NCBI GenBank assembly: GCA_020747015.1
Contig: JAGTJM010000034.1
Coordinates: 274,104 to 338,103, forward strand
Origin: Pyrenochaeta sp. MPI-SDFR-AT-0127
Lineage: Eukaryota > Ascomycota > Dothideomycetes > Pleosporales > Cucurbitariaceae
Direction of reading: 5' to 3'
DNA: 64,000 nucleotides
Shown here: piece by piece, positions 10,226-21,522 of the stretch
Layout: each line of letters begins with the position of its first letter
Position numbering within the stretch: position 1 is the stretch's first letter
Position numbers and translations under genes: made by a program
The notes under the pieces: model-generated
Databases searched by the model: none
Told to the model about the DNA's origin: nothing
What the model saw: the letters and a program-made list of their open reading frames with translations, nothing else

Positions 10226-11415
10226 AGTGTAGGCAGCTCAACAAACTCAACGGGGTAGCAGATAATGATATTTAAGTAGCCAGGGATTGCTTAAGACGGG
10301 GAAATTGCAAAGTTTTGTGTGTCTCGCAGAGGCCGAGCACTGCCTCACTGCCGAGTGCATTGGGTTGCCAAAGCGCTGTGATTCGTCCTGACATTGAGCC
10401 TTGTACATGGAGGTGAAGGCTGTATGCAGTGCAGTGCATGTTCCTCAAGGTAGCAAGCAGGCTTAGCACTTGGCGGTGTGTGATTGCTGAAGCCCAGCCA
10501 TGTATATGCAGGCTGACTTTGGGTCAGTGCATGGGTCTGACTTAGCACATCCTCTTCGGTTTTACTGTCACGTGGGCCAGGGAACATTAGCGGTAAAAGA
10601 TTGAAATCATCTCATCTACGAGATAGTCAAGAGAATCCAGCGTATGAAGCTCAAGTCACGCTTTTTAATGATTGGGTAGCTGAAGCCTTGCTTTCGTGTG
10701 CTACTTCGTGCTAGCACGTGTTACAACAAGTGTGCGCAGAAGGTGGCGTTGCAGGCTAGGATCCTACCTGTGAGCCTAATATCAGCACTTTCAGGATACA
10801 GTTAATCCACATCCGGCTACTCTGTACGGCTAGGGATATAGGTTTTGCTTCTCAGCCCTGCTCATATATAGCAACAAATCTCTGGTACTGGGCAGTGAAC
10901 TTGGATACTATAGTACTTCGCTCACTCTACACTGCTCGTATTTAATTTCTAGTTCAAGGTCTTAATCAGATGCCTAAAGTGTCGAGTAGATCTGAGGAAG
11001 TCAGAGGTGGTGGTAGTGGTGTCGTGTCTGCTGGCAATGATTTATAGATATACGAGTAAGTAAGTAATTTATGAAGACGATATGAGTAGAGATATAGCCA
11101 AGGAACAAGGTGCCTAATCTAAGATTATCTACATTTGTAGTTGTTATTGGTATCATGATAGTAGAGTAGTAGGGGCCTCCCGCCACAGTCGGTTCCGGCT
11201 ACACAGGGATGTACTTTCCAAGGGTTAGCGTAGTGATTGAACCACTGGTCCGTGCAATTTTAGTGGTGGCTAGCGTGATTTCGCGTTTACGCGACGCGCG
11301 CTTCCCATTTCGCCCAGCTGGAAGGAGCCACCCAACGACATCACCTCGCTCTCTATCACTCCTTGTTTCAGTACCCGTGCCATATTGTCTTTTCTGTATT
11401 TCGTATTGCTTCATC
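10226..11415. other. Intergenic region upstream of MSH2
   Basis: No convincing gene in 1.19 kb. Short minus-strand frames at 10345-10587 and 11199-11510 have no recognisable features. The region includes an E-box-like CACGTG at about 10569-10574 and the MCB-like cluster annotated separately near 11289. Confidence 0.6.
11289..11300 (+). promoter_or_regulatory. MCB-like ACGCGACGCG cluster upstream of MSH2
   Basis: ACGCGACGCGCG lies about 116 bp before the MSH2 start. Yeast mismatch-repair genes, including MSH2, carry ACGCGT-type MluI cell-cycle boxes bound by MBF. This site has the ACGCG core, once overlapping, but not the full ACGCGT palindrome. Its role is inferred. Confidence 0.35.
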
Positions 11416-14233
11416 ATGGCGTCCCGACCGGAGATGCGCGAGGAGGACGAGTCCGGGTTCTGCAAGTTTTTCCGAAATCTGGCTGAGAAGAACGAGGATA
11501 CCGTTCGCATATTCGATCGCGGCGACTACTACAGTGCTCACGGTGATGATGCGAAATTCATCGCCAACAATGTAAGTACTCTGAGCTTCAGTATGCGAGA
11601 GACTTCTAAAGCGTTCTCAGGTCTACCGAACGACAGCTGTAATCCGAAAACTGGGGCGAGATCCAGGCCTAGAATCCGTTACAATGACTACAATGGTCTT
11701 CAGGAATTTTCTACGAGATGCGCTGTTCCGATTGAGCAAGCGGATAGAGATATGGCAGTCGACTGGGAAGCGAATGGACTGGAACGTGGTCAAGCAGGCT
11801 TCACCCGGTAATCTGCAAGACCTCGAGGACGAACTCGGCGGCCAGATCGAGAATGCACCGATTATACTCGCAGTCAAGGTCTCAGCAAAAGCATCAGAGG
11901 CACGGAGCGTAGGTGTGTGCTTCGCCGATGCTAGCGTACGAGAACTCGGCGTAACTGAATTCCTTGACAACGACCTCTACTCGAATTTCGAATCGCTTCT
12001 CATCCAGCTTGGTGTAAGAGAGTGCCTTATACAAGTTGACGCCACAAAGAAGGATATAGAGTTGAACAAGTTACGCACAATCGCCGACAACTGTGGTTGT
12101 GCCATAGCGGAGCGCGCACAGTCAGATTTTGGTACAAAAGACATTGAGCAGGATCTACCACGACTCCTGAAGGACGAACGCGCTGTCGGTACTCTGCCAT
12201 CGACTGATCTGAAGTTGGCGATGGGCGCCGCAGCTTGTCTGATCAAGTACCTGGGCGTCATGTCGGATTCTTCCAACTTCGGCCAGTATCAGCTTTACCA
12301 ACACGACTTGTCGCAGTACATGAAACTCGACGCTGCTGCGTTGAAGGCTCTCAATCTCATGCCTGGACCTCGGGACGGCGCAAAGAATATGAGTTTATAC
12401 GGGCTTCTGAACCACTGCAAAACACCCACGGGCAGTCGACTGCTAGCCCAATGGCTTAAGCAACCTTTGATGAACGCACAAGATATTGAACGACGGCAGC
12501 AGCTGGTTGAAGCATTCGTTAATGATACTGAGCTTCGACAGACTTTGCAAGAGGAGCATTTGCGCTCAATACCGGACCTGTATCGACTTGCGAAGAAGTT
12601 CCAGCGCAAGGTTGCCAATCTAGAGGATGTCGTTCGAGTATACCAGGTCGTTATTCGGCTGCCAGGCTTTTTGAGCTCGCTCGAGTCAGTCATGGATGAG
12701 CAGTACAAGGATCCCCTCGATGCTGAGTACACTGACAAGCTACGTCAGTTCTCAGCCGCATTTCTGGGTCTGCAAGACATGGTTGAGACGACCGTCGACC
12801 TCGATGCTCTCGACAATCACGAGTTCATCATCAAGCCTGAATTCGATGAGTCACTGAAAACGATCCGTAAGCGGCTTGACAAGCTCAAACGCGATATGGA
12901 ATCGGAACATTTGAGAGTCGGCGACGACTTGGGCCAAGATACTGAGAAGAAACTCTTCTTGGAGAACCACAAGGTCCACGGATGGTGTTTTAGGCTTACG
13001 CGCAATGAGGCCGGTTGCATCAGACAAAAGAAGCAGTATCAAGAGATTTCGACGCAGAAGAATGGCGTCTACTTTACCACATCAACACTGCAAGACAAGC
13101 GTAGAGAGTTTGACCAAATGTCGGACAATTACAACCGTACCCAATCCGGGCTGGTCAACGAAGTTGTGTCAGTTGCATCTTCCTATGTCCCTGTCGTCGA
13201 GAAGCTTGCAGCGGTCTTGGCTCATCTCGATGTCATCGTCACTTTCGCCCACGTCTCGGTTCATGCACCAACGTCATACACGCGACCCAAGATGCATCCT
13301 CGAGGCACCGGTAACACTGTTCTCAAGGAGGCCCGGCATCCATGTATGGAGATGCAAGACGACATTTCGTTCATCACCAACGACGTTAGCCTTATTCGCA
13401 ATGAGAGTGAGTTTTTGATCATCACCGGCCCCAACATGGGCGGAAAATCTACGTATATTAGGCAAATCGGTGTCATCGCGCTCATGGCACAGATCGGCTG
13501 CTTTGTACCCTGCTCAGAAGCTGAGCTAACCATCTTCGACTGCATACTCGCCAGAGTCGGTGCCAGCGACAGCCAGATCAAAGGCGTATCCACTTTCATG
13601 GCGGAAATGCTCGAAACAGCCAACATTTTGAAATCCGCTACCAAGGAATCCCTCATCATCATCGACGAGCTTGGTCGCGGTACAAGCACATACGATGGCT
13701 TTGGCCTCGCTTGGGCAATCTCTGAGTACATTGTTAAGGAAATTGGTGCCTTTGCTCTCTTTGCGACACATTTCCACGAGCTTACCGCCTTGGTGAATAC
13801 GTATCCGCAAGTTCAAAACTTGCACGTGGTGGCACACATCTCAGAAGGCTCGGCAGAGAATAACGACGGAATACAGAAGAAGCGCGAAGTCACTCTCCTT
13901 TACAAGGTCGAGCCCGGCTTCTCAGACCAATCTTTTGGCATTCACGTCGCAGAGCTCGTTCGATTTCCGCCAAAGGTTATCAGCATGGCGAAAAGGAAGG
14001 CAGATGAGCTCGAGGACTTTTCAGGGAAGCATGAAGAGGGCTTTGTGCACGCGAGCAAGGATGAGGTGGAGGAAGGCAGTCGGCTGCTCAAGGAGATGCT
14101 GGTGAAGTGGAAAGAAGAGGTCGAAGCAAAGGGCCTCACAAAGAAGCAGCAGGTCGAGAGAATGAAGGAGCTTGTCAAAGGCAATCCAGCACTGATGAAT
14201 AATGGTTTCTTCAAAGGTATTCAGGCGTTGTAA
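11416..14233 (+). CDS. MSH2: DNA mismatch repair protein MSH2 (MutS homologue)
   Basis: Exons 11416-11571 and 11621-14233 (intron 11572-11620, GTAAGT...TCTCAG) give 922 residues, close to fungal MSH2 lengths. MSH2 pairs with MSH6 or MSH3 to recognise mismatches and loops in nuclear DNA. Seen directly: the N-terminal mismatch-binding domain start (FCKFFRNLAEKNEDTVRIFD, then GDYYSAHG), the core lever region (YGLLNHCKTPTGSRLLAQWL), the Walker A loop TGPNMGGKST (Lys661), the Walker B and signature DELGRGTSTYDG (Asp734-Glu735), and FATHFHELT. MSH2 lacks the MutS Phe-X-Glu mismatch wedge, as expected. The C-terminal helix-turn-helix tail is Lys/Glu-rich. All motifs look intact. The ATG at 11416 is the only sensible start for exon 1. 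Confidence 0.97.
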
Positions 14234-14580
14234 TGCGGGACCAGAACTGGTGGTGGCGTTTGGGACATGTACAAAAGGCGTTTTCCTTCATGAGCTGGAG
14301 AAGCACAGTGAATTTCACGCATCAAATGCGTGGCTTGATACCAATAATTCACTGATTCCATATCATGCTTGGTAACTTGTTGTCAGCATCTGCGATGGGT
14401 GTTTGGGCATAGGGCTGGTCCACTCAGCACAGCCACATCACCCCGCCATCCCTCCCACCTACGCCGACCAACTTCCTGTACGCGCAACCCCATCAGCTAT
14501 CCCCATCGTTCTACCGGGCCGGCCAACTTACAACGCACACTCAGAACTTTCTTGTGCCGTCTCCAGCTTCACATTACAAA
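14234..14580. other. MSH2-IST1 intergenic spacer
   Basis: These 347 bp hold the MSH2 3' UTR and the IST1 promoter. The last 150 bp are C/T-rich (CACCCCGCCATCCC, CCCACCTACG), as is common just upstream of fungal start codons. No gene seen. Confidence 0.6.
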
Positions 14581-15674
14581 ATGCCGCCTCCAGCATCCCT
14601 GGTTGTACGTGTAACCCTGTTGATCATGTTGTAGTGGGGTAGCGGGACTGATGAGCGTAGAACAAGCTCAAAGTGCAGCTCAAACTGTCAATATCACGGC
14701 TGCGCATGGTGCAGCAGAAAGACAGTGCCAAAGCGAAACAGCAGAGGAGGGAGATGGCGCAGCTAATCGAGGTGAGTACAAGTTGCATGCACATGGATAG
14801 CTTAGCATAGCTCCGCAGCCTCACGTCCAAGGCTACCACTCGTCTACATCGCATATCTAAAGCATGGTCACAGGTCGGCAAAGTTCAATCCGCACGGATA
14901 CGCGTCGAAAACATCATTCGCTCTGATATAACCACCGAACTCCATGAGATCCTCGAACTCTACTGCGAACTGCTGCTCGCCCGCTCGCAGCTCCTCGAGC
15001 AATCACCCACACCCTCTGCCGCCGGCGCTTCCTCCCTTACATCTATACCACTTGATCCCGCGCTCGAAGAAGCCGTCCGGAGCATAATATACGCTGCGCC
15101 AAGGACCGAGGTGAAGGAACTACATGCTGTACGAGGTTATCTGGTCGAGAAGTTTGGCAAGGAAGTAGCGCTTGCAAGTATGGAAGGGGACGGAGTGGCC
15201 GAGCGTGTCATGAAGAAGCTGAAGGTCGAGACTCCCAGTGAAGAGTTGGTCAATGCATATTTAAGTGAGATTGCAAGGTTCTATGGCGTTCCCTTTGGTA
15301 CCGCATCATCCGCAGATGACGATGAAGACGATGACGATGAGCCGTCAGGAGGCATAGCAGAGGAAGCCGATGCGCAACTCGAGGACCCGCTGCAAGCAGA
15401 GTCAAGTAACGACAAAGACGCCAAGAAAGAAGATCAGAACGAAGCTCTCGCCAAAGCCAATACGCCGAAAAAGCTCGGCCCTCAGAGCCCTCTACGAGTC
15501 GTCCCGCCAAGTCCCAGTACAGAAAATATTGCGCCCAGACTAAAATTACCGGGCACGGCCGCAGCAAAGGTAGCAAAGACTGAAGCGAAAAAGCCAGTCA
15601 AGAAGGAAGACGGCCTAGGCAAGATCCCAGATGTTGATGAGCTTGCGAGACGCTTTGCAGAGCTCAAGCGATGA
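14581..15674 (+). CDS. IST1: IST1 family ESCRT-III-associated protein
   Basis: Three exons, 14581-14604, 14661-14771 and 14874-15674, with introns 14605-14660 and 14772-14873, give 311 residues. The first exon encodes only eight residues (MPPPASLV). The product begins the IST1 fold (NKLKVQLKLSISRLRMVQQK, then KQQRREMAQLI), continues with VGKVQSARIRVENIIRSD and LHEILELYCELLLAR, and has the diagnostic EEAVRSIIYAAPRTEVKEL. IST1 regulates Vps4 and ESCRT-III in sorting at the multivesicular body. The C-terminal third is acidic then Pro/Lys-rich and ends in GKIPDVDELARRFAELKR, the MIM-like tail that binds MIT domains of Vps4. The family, start and joins are well supported. Confidence 0.95.
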
Positions 15675-16596
15675 CCTTGCCCACCCATTGTCACGCTGCA
15701 GTGTTTGGAGTTCAAGGTGCCTTTAGAGTGCATAGGCTAGTGTTTTGTGTAGCCTTTATCTCCCTGCCCCTGACTACCTCTTGTAGCAAGGTAATACTGT
15801 CTCAGTCAGTGTGTTTCTGCCTAAATTGGTCCATCCTGCTGTTTTCCTGTCTGCTCTCTTCGTGCGAAAATATTTCTTCTGCAATCATGAAAAGACGACC
15901 CTACGGATCACGGATGGAACAAAGGTGTGCAAGACATCTGGTCGCTGAAAGGGGAGTGGCCATATTTTGCTTGAAATTGGTTATTATCCATGTTCGCCAA
16001 GATCACAATGGTAGAAGTGCCCTCGGAATATTGAGTTGGACACATGACGCGGTTTGGAGACCTACCTTGGGAACAGAATTGAATATGAATTGATGTTGGC
16101 GAGTTAAGCTTGATATATCCTCTCTTATACAATGCCATACTCCACAGCGCAGTGAGGAGGAACCCGGGATAGTGGGTAACAATAGAACCCTCCGCGGAGC
16201 GATACTTCCGCCTCAGCCTTGCAAACAATCCGAGCGAAGAGGACATGGGCTGGTCGTCCTATGCAGTTGGGCTTGCAACACTTCCGCCGATGGCTCGGCC
16301 TCAATCCAGCTCTTTGGAAGATATGTAGCATGACCAGTCCAGATATGTAAACGAGGTATGATTATCAAGGTAGGAAACATCTTTGGAGAGGGAGACACAT
16401 CAGCTGCAGCATAGAGCCAAGAAGCGCGGAACCTATTGGATCTAATGCAAGCCCCGCCTTCTTGTGTTGCAGCGACAAACTGTCAGTCAGCAATAGTTTG
16501 CTGCGCCGCACGATTGCCACTTTCTCCCACTTGACATCTCCTTGAACTTATCCGTTCACTATAAGCGAGTTTAATCTCTTAGACCGGTCTGGGATC
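15675..16596. other. Intergenic spacer
   Basis: This 0.92-kb region holds the IST1 3' UTR and the promoter of the next gene. Frames at 15671-16093 (+) and 15908-16246 (-) overlap and lack any feature. I see no gene. Confidence 0.6.
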
Positions 16597-17403
16597 ATGG
16601 CCAATCAGTATGTATATAACCACTACTTACTCACCAAGGCGTCTGACACGATCGTCATAGTGTATACTGCGATCGCTGTGACAGATGGTTCTCCAGCCAC
16701 CGTGCGATAGAACAACACTACAGCGACTCGAGCAGCCACTACCAATGTTCAGTATGTGATTCCGACGAGGAGTCCTGGAATGACCTTCTTGAACATCACC
16801 GATCAACGGCCCATCAGATTGTATGCCAAGGTTGCGCCGACGGAACCGGCATAATCTGGGGGGAGAGTAGCAAAGCCTATCGCGACCACTTAGTCGAAGA
16901 AAATGTCTGTGACGAATGCGAAGCCCATTTCGCCAGCCCAAGTAATCTAGAAAATGTAAGAAACTTGCATATACACCCGCTTAACCCGGCCATTCACTCA
17001 CACTATCCAAACCCCCCAGCACAAACTCGTCCATGTTGACCGCTCAATCGAATGTTACGGCTGCGACAGCGTGTTCAAAACATATCCCCACATGATCCTG
17101 CACATCGACTCCGGAGGCTGCGGCTCAAATCTCGACACGCAGGACCTGAACATGAGCGCAGCAGGATGCTTCCAGTGGCGAAAGTACATTGACGAGGATT
17201 ACCGCGAGGAAATGCTCAAAGGCCAGGATCTCTCTGAGCTGTATGACGTCGTCGTGTATCCCTTCCGCTGTCCCGTGTGCGAAGTGACCTTTTCGAAACT
17301 ATCGGGCTTACTGCAACATAGCGCCAGTCAGGCGTGTAATCAGACGCTTGAGTCTGGTGCGATTGGGAAACTTGTACGGTGGTTGGGGAAGCAGCATGGA
17401 TGA
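16597..17403 (+). CDS. C2H2-type zinc finger protein
   Basis: Three exons, 16597-16607, 16661-16955 and 17020-17403 (introns 16608-16660 and 16956-17019), give 229 residues. The first exon has only 11 nt (MAN plus two bases); the second opens with HVYCDRCDRWFSSHRAIEQHY, a clean C2H2 finger. More fingers follow: YQCSVCDSDEESWNDLLEHH, VCQGCADGTG, VCDECEAHFASPSNLEN, IECYGCDSVFKTYPHMILHI and FRCPVCEVTFSKLSGLLQH. This layout of degenerate fingers with a C-terminal LESGAIGKLVRWL stretch is common in filamentous ascomycetes. Function is unknown; nucleic-acid or protein binding is the family-based guess. The minus-strand frame at 16627-16941 is its shadow. Confidence 0.85.
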
Positions 17404-18935
17404 GATGGGGTATGACGAGTGTGGGACTAGCCTTGTTTTGTGGAGTTAAGGAGAATACTGTAGTTGTGAGTGACTGGTTCATTATCTGTTACAATATCAT
17501 GTTAAGGTTTAGAATGACTTGGGTTTACCACGTACTGCGTAGATGAACTCGACGCACTTAGCAGAATGGTGCATATTGATTTGGGTATGGACGTCTCTAT
17601 TTGAATAACTTACCAAAGTATACCAGGATTTCCTTCGTATCTTAACGCACTGTCAGCCAATCGATTCACTAGATATCCCTTACATGTCTCTCGAACGCAA
17701 TCGTATAGTAAGCTGTGCCAGGTATGAAAGGCTTGGAACGCTTGTGTAGACAGGATAGATAGATAGGAGCTGTTTGTCACGGCATAGCCATGCCTCCCGC
17801 TCTTTGAACTTGTAATCTGGTTCTCCCTGGTTCAATACATGTATTGCTAGAGCTCGACCAGAAATTACAAGCTGATCCATTCGCTACTTTGCTACGCTCA
17901 CTGAAACTGCAGCTGGATGTTAGTAATCAACTAGCATGGTGAAGTCTTACTTCAGGTGCAACGTCGATAGCATGGTAACGAAACAAGGTCTCTTTCGTGA
18001 CGCATGTCTGCTTACACCCATCTTTAATCATTGGTCAGGCTGTTTTCTCCAGGGTTCGTAAAATTCTCCTTATAGGACCTGGGCCTGTTCCTGGTACTGG
18101 CGATCCTCCAAAAGAACAAGCTACCCATGTCGACGAAGACTGCCGAAATTCGGGTACCTCAAAACGGTCCGCGACTGGGTTTCCTGTCTTGAACTTATGA
18201 TCCTGAAATGAACGCTCTCGCAAAGACTTTCCTTGTCGCAGGTTACTCATGGCATTTACTCGGAAAGGGGTTACAATGATCAGGTGAAATCACATCTCAC
18301 GTGACACCATATATCCCCTCTCCAAGATCGCAGCGCAACATAAACGCTCACAGCGGTGAACGGGCGACATCTTACTCCCACTCTAGCTCCCCGGTATTGC
18401 ACGCACTTCATTTCACGGCTAAACTCGGGACCGTTAGCTCCCGAGGCGCTGATACGCGGAGGGCCGGCCGCCATGACGTCAGTTCACATTCGCCCAACCT
18501 GTTAGTCTGCTCACAGCTCACGACGTGAAACCAGCGGTCAGTCAACTGCCATGCTCACGATCATGGTGCGGGAGTTTCGGTGCAATCACAGGCCTCCATC
18601 TTCCCGCGCTGGCGATCCTGGGCTATGGCGCTTGTTAGGCGTTCCGAGGCACGGGCGCGGGAGAATGGCTGTTGAAATGCGTCATCTGGCGCGGAGCCGC
18701 TGTTAATTTAGACACCCTTTCGTCTGCTGTTCTTCACGATTCCTACGACTTACGGTTGCATTTGCGGCGTTTGGAAGAGCTATAGAGTTGCGATAGACGA
18801 GGACGATAGAGACTCATTAGTGTGCAGGAGTTGGAACCATTATTCACACTCGCGGCTTCAGGAGTTATTTGCCGGCAATCTCACGGTCCTATCTTCGGTG
18901 CGTAAGCGTGTAAGGTCACCAGTACTACCGCAGAG
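17404..18935. other. Intergenic region, 1.5 kb
   Basis: No ORF with recognisable features. The right half is more GC-rich and contains a perfect CRE palindrome at 18474-18481. The short minus-strand frame at 17680-17880 starts with ATG but shows no domain. Confidence 0.6.
18474..18481. promoter_or_regulatory. CRE-type palindrome TGACGTCA
   Basis: A perfect 8-bp TGACGTCA lies next to GGCCGGCC, about 455 bp before the 18936 start codon. bZIP factors of the CREB/ATF class (AtfA-type in fungi) bind this palindrome. Whether it serves this gene is inferred from proximity only. Confidence 0.4.
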
Positions 18936-20187
18936 ATGAACTATGCATCATGGATCGAGGAGAAGAAGTTGAAGGTGAGGATATCCGTTTCCCGACTCGG
19001 TGCCCCTCCGCTGACTCTACTATCAAGAAAACGTTCATTGTCGCGACTCTAGCGTCAACGCTCGTCGGTACTTTCACGGCGTCCATGGGCCTCTGGGAAC
19101 GTGTGGCAGACAAACGCGAACAACACAGACAGCGCCAGCGCGACACAAAGCAGGATGGAGAGATCAAGCAGCTTCGAGAGCAGTTCGAAAAGGCTCAGCA
19201 GGCGGCGGATGGAAGACAAAAGGAGATTGACCGGTTGAATAGCGAGGGCGCAAGAGGAGGTGGAAGGGGGCGTGACGATGTTGGTGGAAATTTCGAGCGG
19301 GACAGCATAATGATCCAGCGCATGTACGACGATATGTACAATCGGTCAGGAAGGCGATTTGCACAGGGTGATGGTAAGTGCAAATGCCACTCGACAGGTC
19401 AACAACGAATACTAATGAACACGCAGCGATTGTTGAAAATCAGCTACAGGCACAAATTATCTCTCTCCAGCAGACAGTAATCAACGTTCTCCAGGATGCT
19501 CTGTACAACGACCGCCAGCTTACCCGCGCCGACATGGCCAAGCTCATTGCCGCGTCCAACTCTGCCCGTGAAGGCTCTCTTGATGCCTTGCGCCAGGCAC
19601 AACAAAGACTCGGGTCGAGTGATTCCCCGCGATCTGTATCTCCGCCACGAGCGCTTCCTCCTCCAAAGCGCGCATCCACAGTTATCATGGATGGCCCCGA
19701 CCAGCTCTTTTGCCGGTACAGCCTCGACCTCCAATACGTCCAGAACAAACCACTCGCAGCGTCTTTCGCGCCAGGCGGCTCGTGCCAATGTCCGGCTTGT
19801 GGCATACATTTGGACGTCACTGCTGATGATTTCTGGATGATTGGAAAACGCACACCCATGATCGCAATCGAAAAAGGGTACGAAACGGAGATTATGGAGA
19901 CCCGTGAATTCCGCCTGGGTCAGCGCTTCGTGCTCAAGTGCCATACGCCTGATGGCGAGTATGCCTGCACAATCTGCAACAAGGGCCGCGATGTTGACGC
20001 CATTTGCCGGAACGTGGAGAGCCTAGTTAAACACGTTGGAACATTCCATGACGTGGACGAGCTGGATAGAGAAATAGATCTGAGGGAGATCGTAGTGGAT
20101 ACAAGAAGGCTGAGTCTACCCGCTCCGAGAGCACCAAGCCCTCCCATTGTGCGGAGGGAGGAGATTGGTGTAATGGAATATCGATGA
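18936..20187 (+). CDS. Conserved fungal one-membrane-segment coiled-coil protein with Cys/His motif
   Basis: Preferred model: exons 18936-18974, 19028-19373 and 19427-20187, giving 381 residues. Exon 1 encodes MNYASWIEEKKLK and joins in phase across a 53-nt intron (GTGAGG, branch CTGAC, TCAAG) to KTFIVATLASTLVGTFTAS, a likely membrane helix. The alternative is an unspliced start at ATG 18950, which reads through the same sequence; the spliced form gives a better N-terminus. A coiled coil follows (KREQHRQRQRDTKQDGEIKQ). The second half has CQCPACGIHL, then CTICNKGRDVDAIC and HVGTFHD, a plausible zinc site. I recall this layout from many Pezizomycotina hypothetical proteins but know no function. 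Membrane anchoring with a cytosolic zinc-binding tail is inference. Confidence 0.8.
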
Positions 20188-21449
20188 GACAATACACATA
20201 GACTAGACATTCCTTGATGTTTTTGGCAGATTTTTACAGTGCTTAGCGAGGCGTTCGGTGGTATATCTACTCATTTCTTTGCACGGTACATATGCCAATC
20301 TCATTTCACGATGTACGAAATCACGAATCACGACGTCAATACGTAACAATAGAAACAATACGTTACAAACACACTTGCACTATTGTCTGACTCGTGCATT
20401 GACTAGATTTCGAAGCAATCTGTAACGCTCAATGCAGCTAGTAGAGACCCGCATAATTTAATGCTCTTAGAAACGATCAAGCTTTTCAGCCATACACTTA
20501 TTAATCGATTTACATTGGAAAGGCTTGATTCGACGTCTATATGGCGGTGGAGTAAGCGATGGTCTCGGTGGAGAGATAAGGATATCCGAGTTCCGGAGTC
20601 TGTGCACAGGATACGTCACCCGATGCCCTCCACTCCTGCAACATTGTGACTACATTCCAGCTTTGATGATATGTACGTTTCTAATTCAAGTTGCACACGC
20701 AGTATTTTCTGATATTATGCTTCTTGTCCCTCCTTTTGTTGAGTGGCGCCATCGAAATAGGTGCAGACGATGAAATGTAGGCAGACGTCCAGTGCCTCGT
20801 TGCATCACAACGGATCTATCCTCGCATCTCAGAAACACGTATTCAAAACTATACCCGAAGGTTATTTAATGGTTATTTCGATACAGCAAGCAATGCTTAT
20901 GTTGCGTGCTCGAATAACAAGTCGACGTGGCCTAAGTCTCTGGGAGTTGTCAGACCGGCATTGCTCTGGCTCATCAACAACCATTTGCCAAATCCACACG
21001 ATTCATAGGTGTGCAGTAATGTATATTCGCAATCCTCGCATGTTATTCCATCCCCATGCTCGATCAAGATGGACCCTCAACCTCATCATGGAAGCAAATG
21101 TCAGAACTTAAACCCGTTCTACATTAAAACGACGAATCAAGGCAAGCACCGTCATGTGCTTTCTCGTACCAAATCCTTCTATCAAATCACGATGTATTCC
21201 TAGCCGCCTCGTATACGGTTGATGTTGACAAAATTAGGTAGGATGAAGCACAAGCCATTTCCGCCGGTTCCTCACCGCTCGCCCCACCGCGGCAAATTTT
21301 TCTATCAGGAAATTCCAGCATCGACAGCAACAAGAAACACTTTGCAGAATCATATTCTTTGAATTCCAAAGCGCCTGTAGTCGCTAATGAATGATCGTCT
21401 GTTATAATGTTGGAAAATTCCAATTCCCTCATCAATCAAGCAACAACAA
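20188..21449. other. Intergenic region upstream of tRNA-Lys
   Basis: No convincing gene in 1.26 kb. Frames at 20461-20773 and 20761-21203 overlap in different frames and lack domains, signals or intron support. Confidence 0.55.
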
Positions 21450-21522
21450 GCCCGGCTGGCACAATCGGTAGCGCGTGAGACTCTTAATCTCAAGGTTGTG
21501 GGTTCGAGCCCCACGTCAGGCT
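21450..21522 (+). tRNA. tRNA-Lys (anticodon CTT)
   Basis: A 73-nt cloverleaf without intron. The acceptor 5' strand is GCCCGGC, the D-loop is AATCGGTA, the anticodon stem is TGAGA/TCTCA around the loop CTCTTAA (anticodon CTT, reading AAG), and the T arm is TGTGGGTTCGAGCCCCACG. The 3' acceptor strand is GTCAGGC plus a T discriminator. Two weak pairs appear: C4-A69 in the acceptor stem and A12-C23 in the D stem. B-box GGTTCGAGCC is perfect. Oligo-T follows. It is probably functional, though mildly degenerate. Confidence 0.92.
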
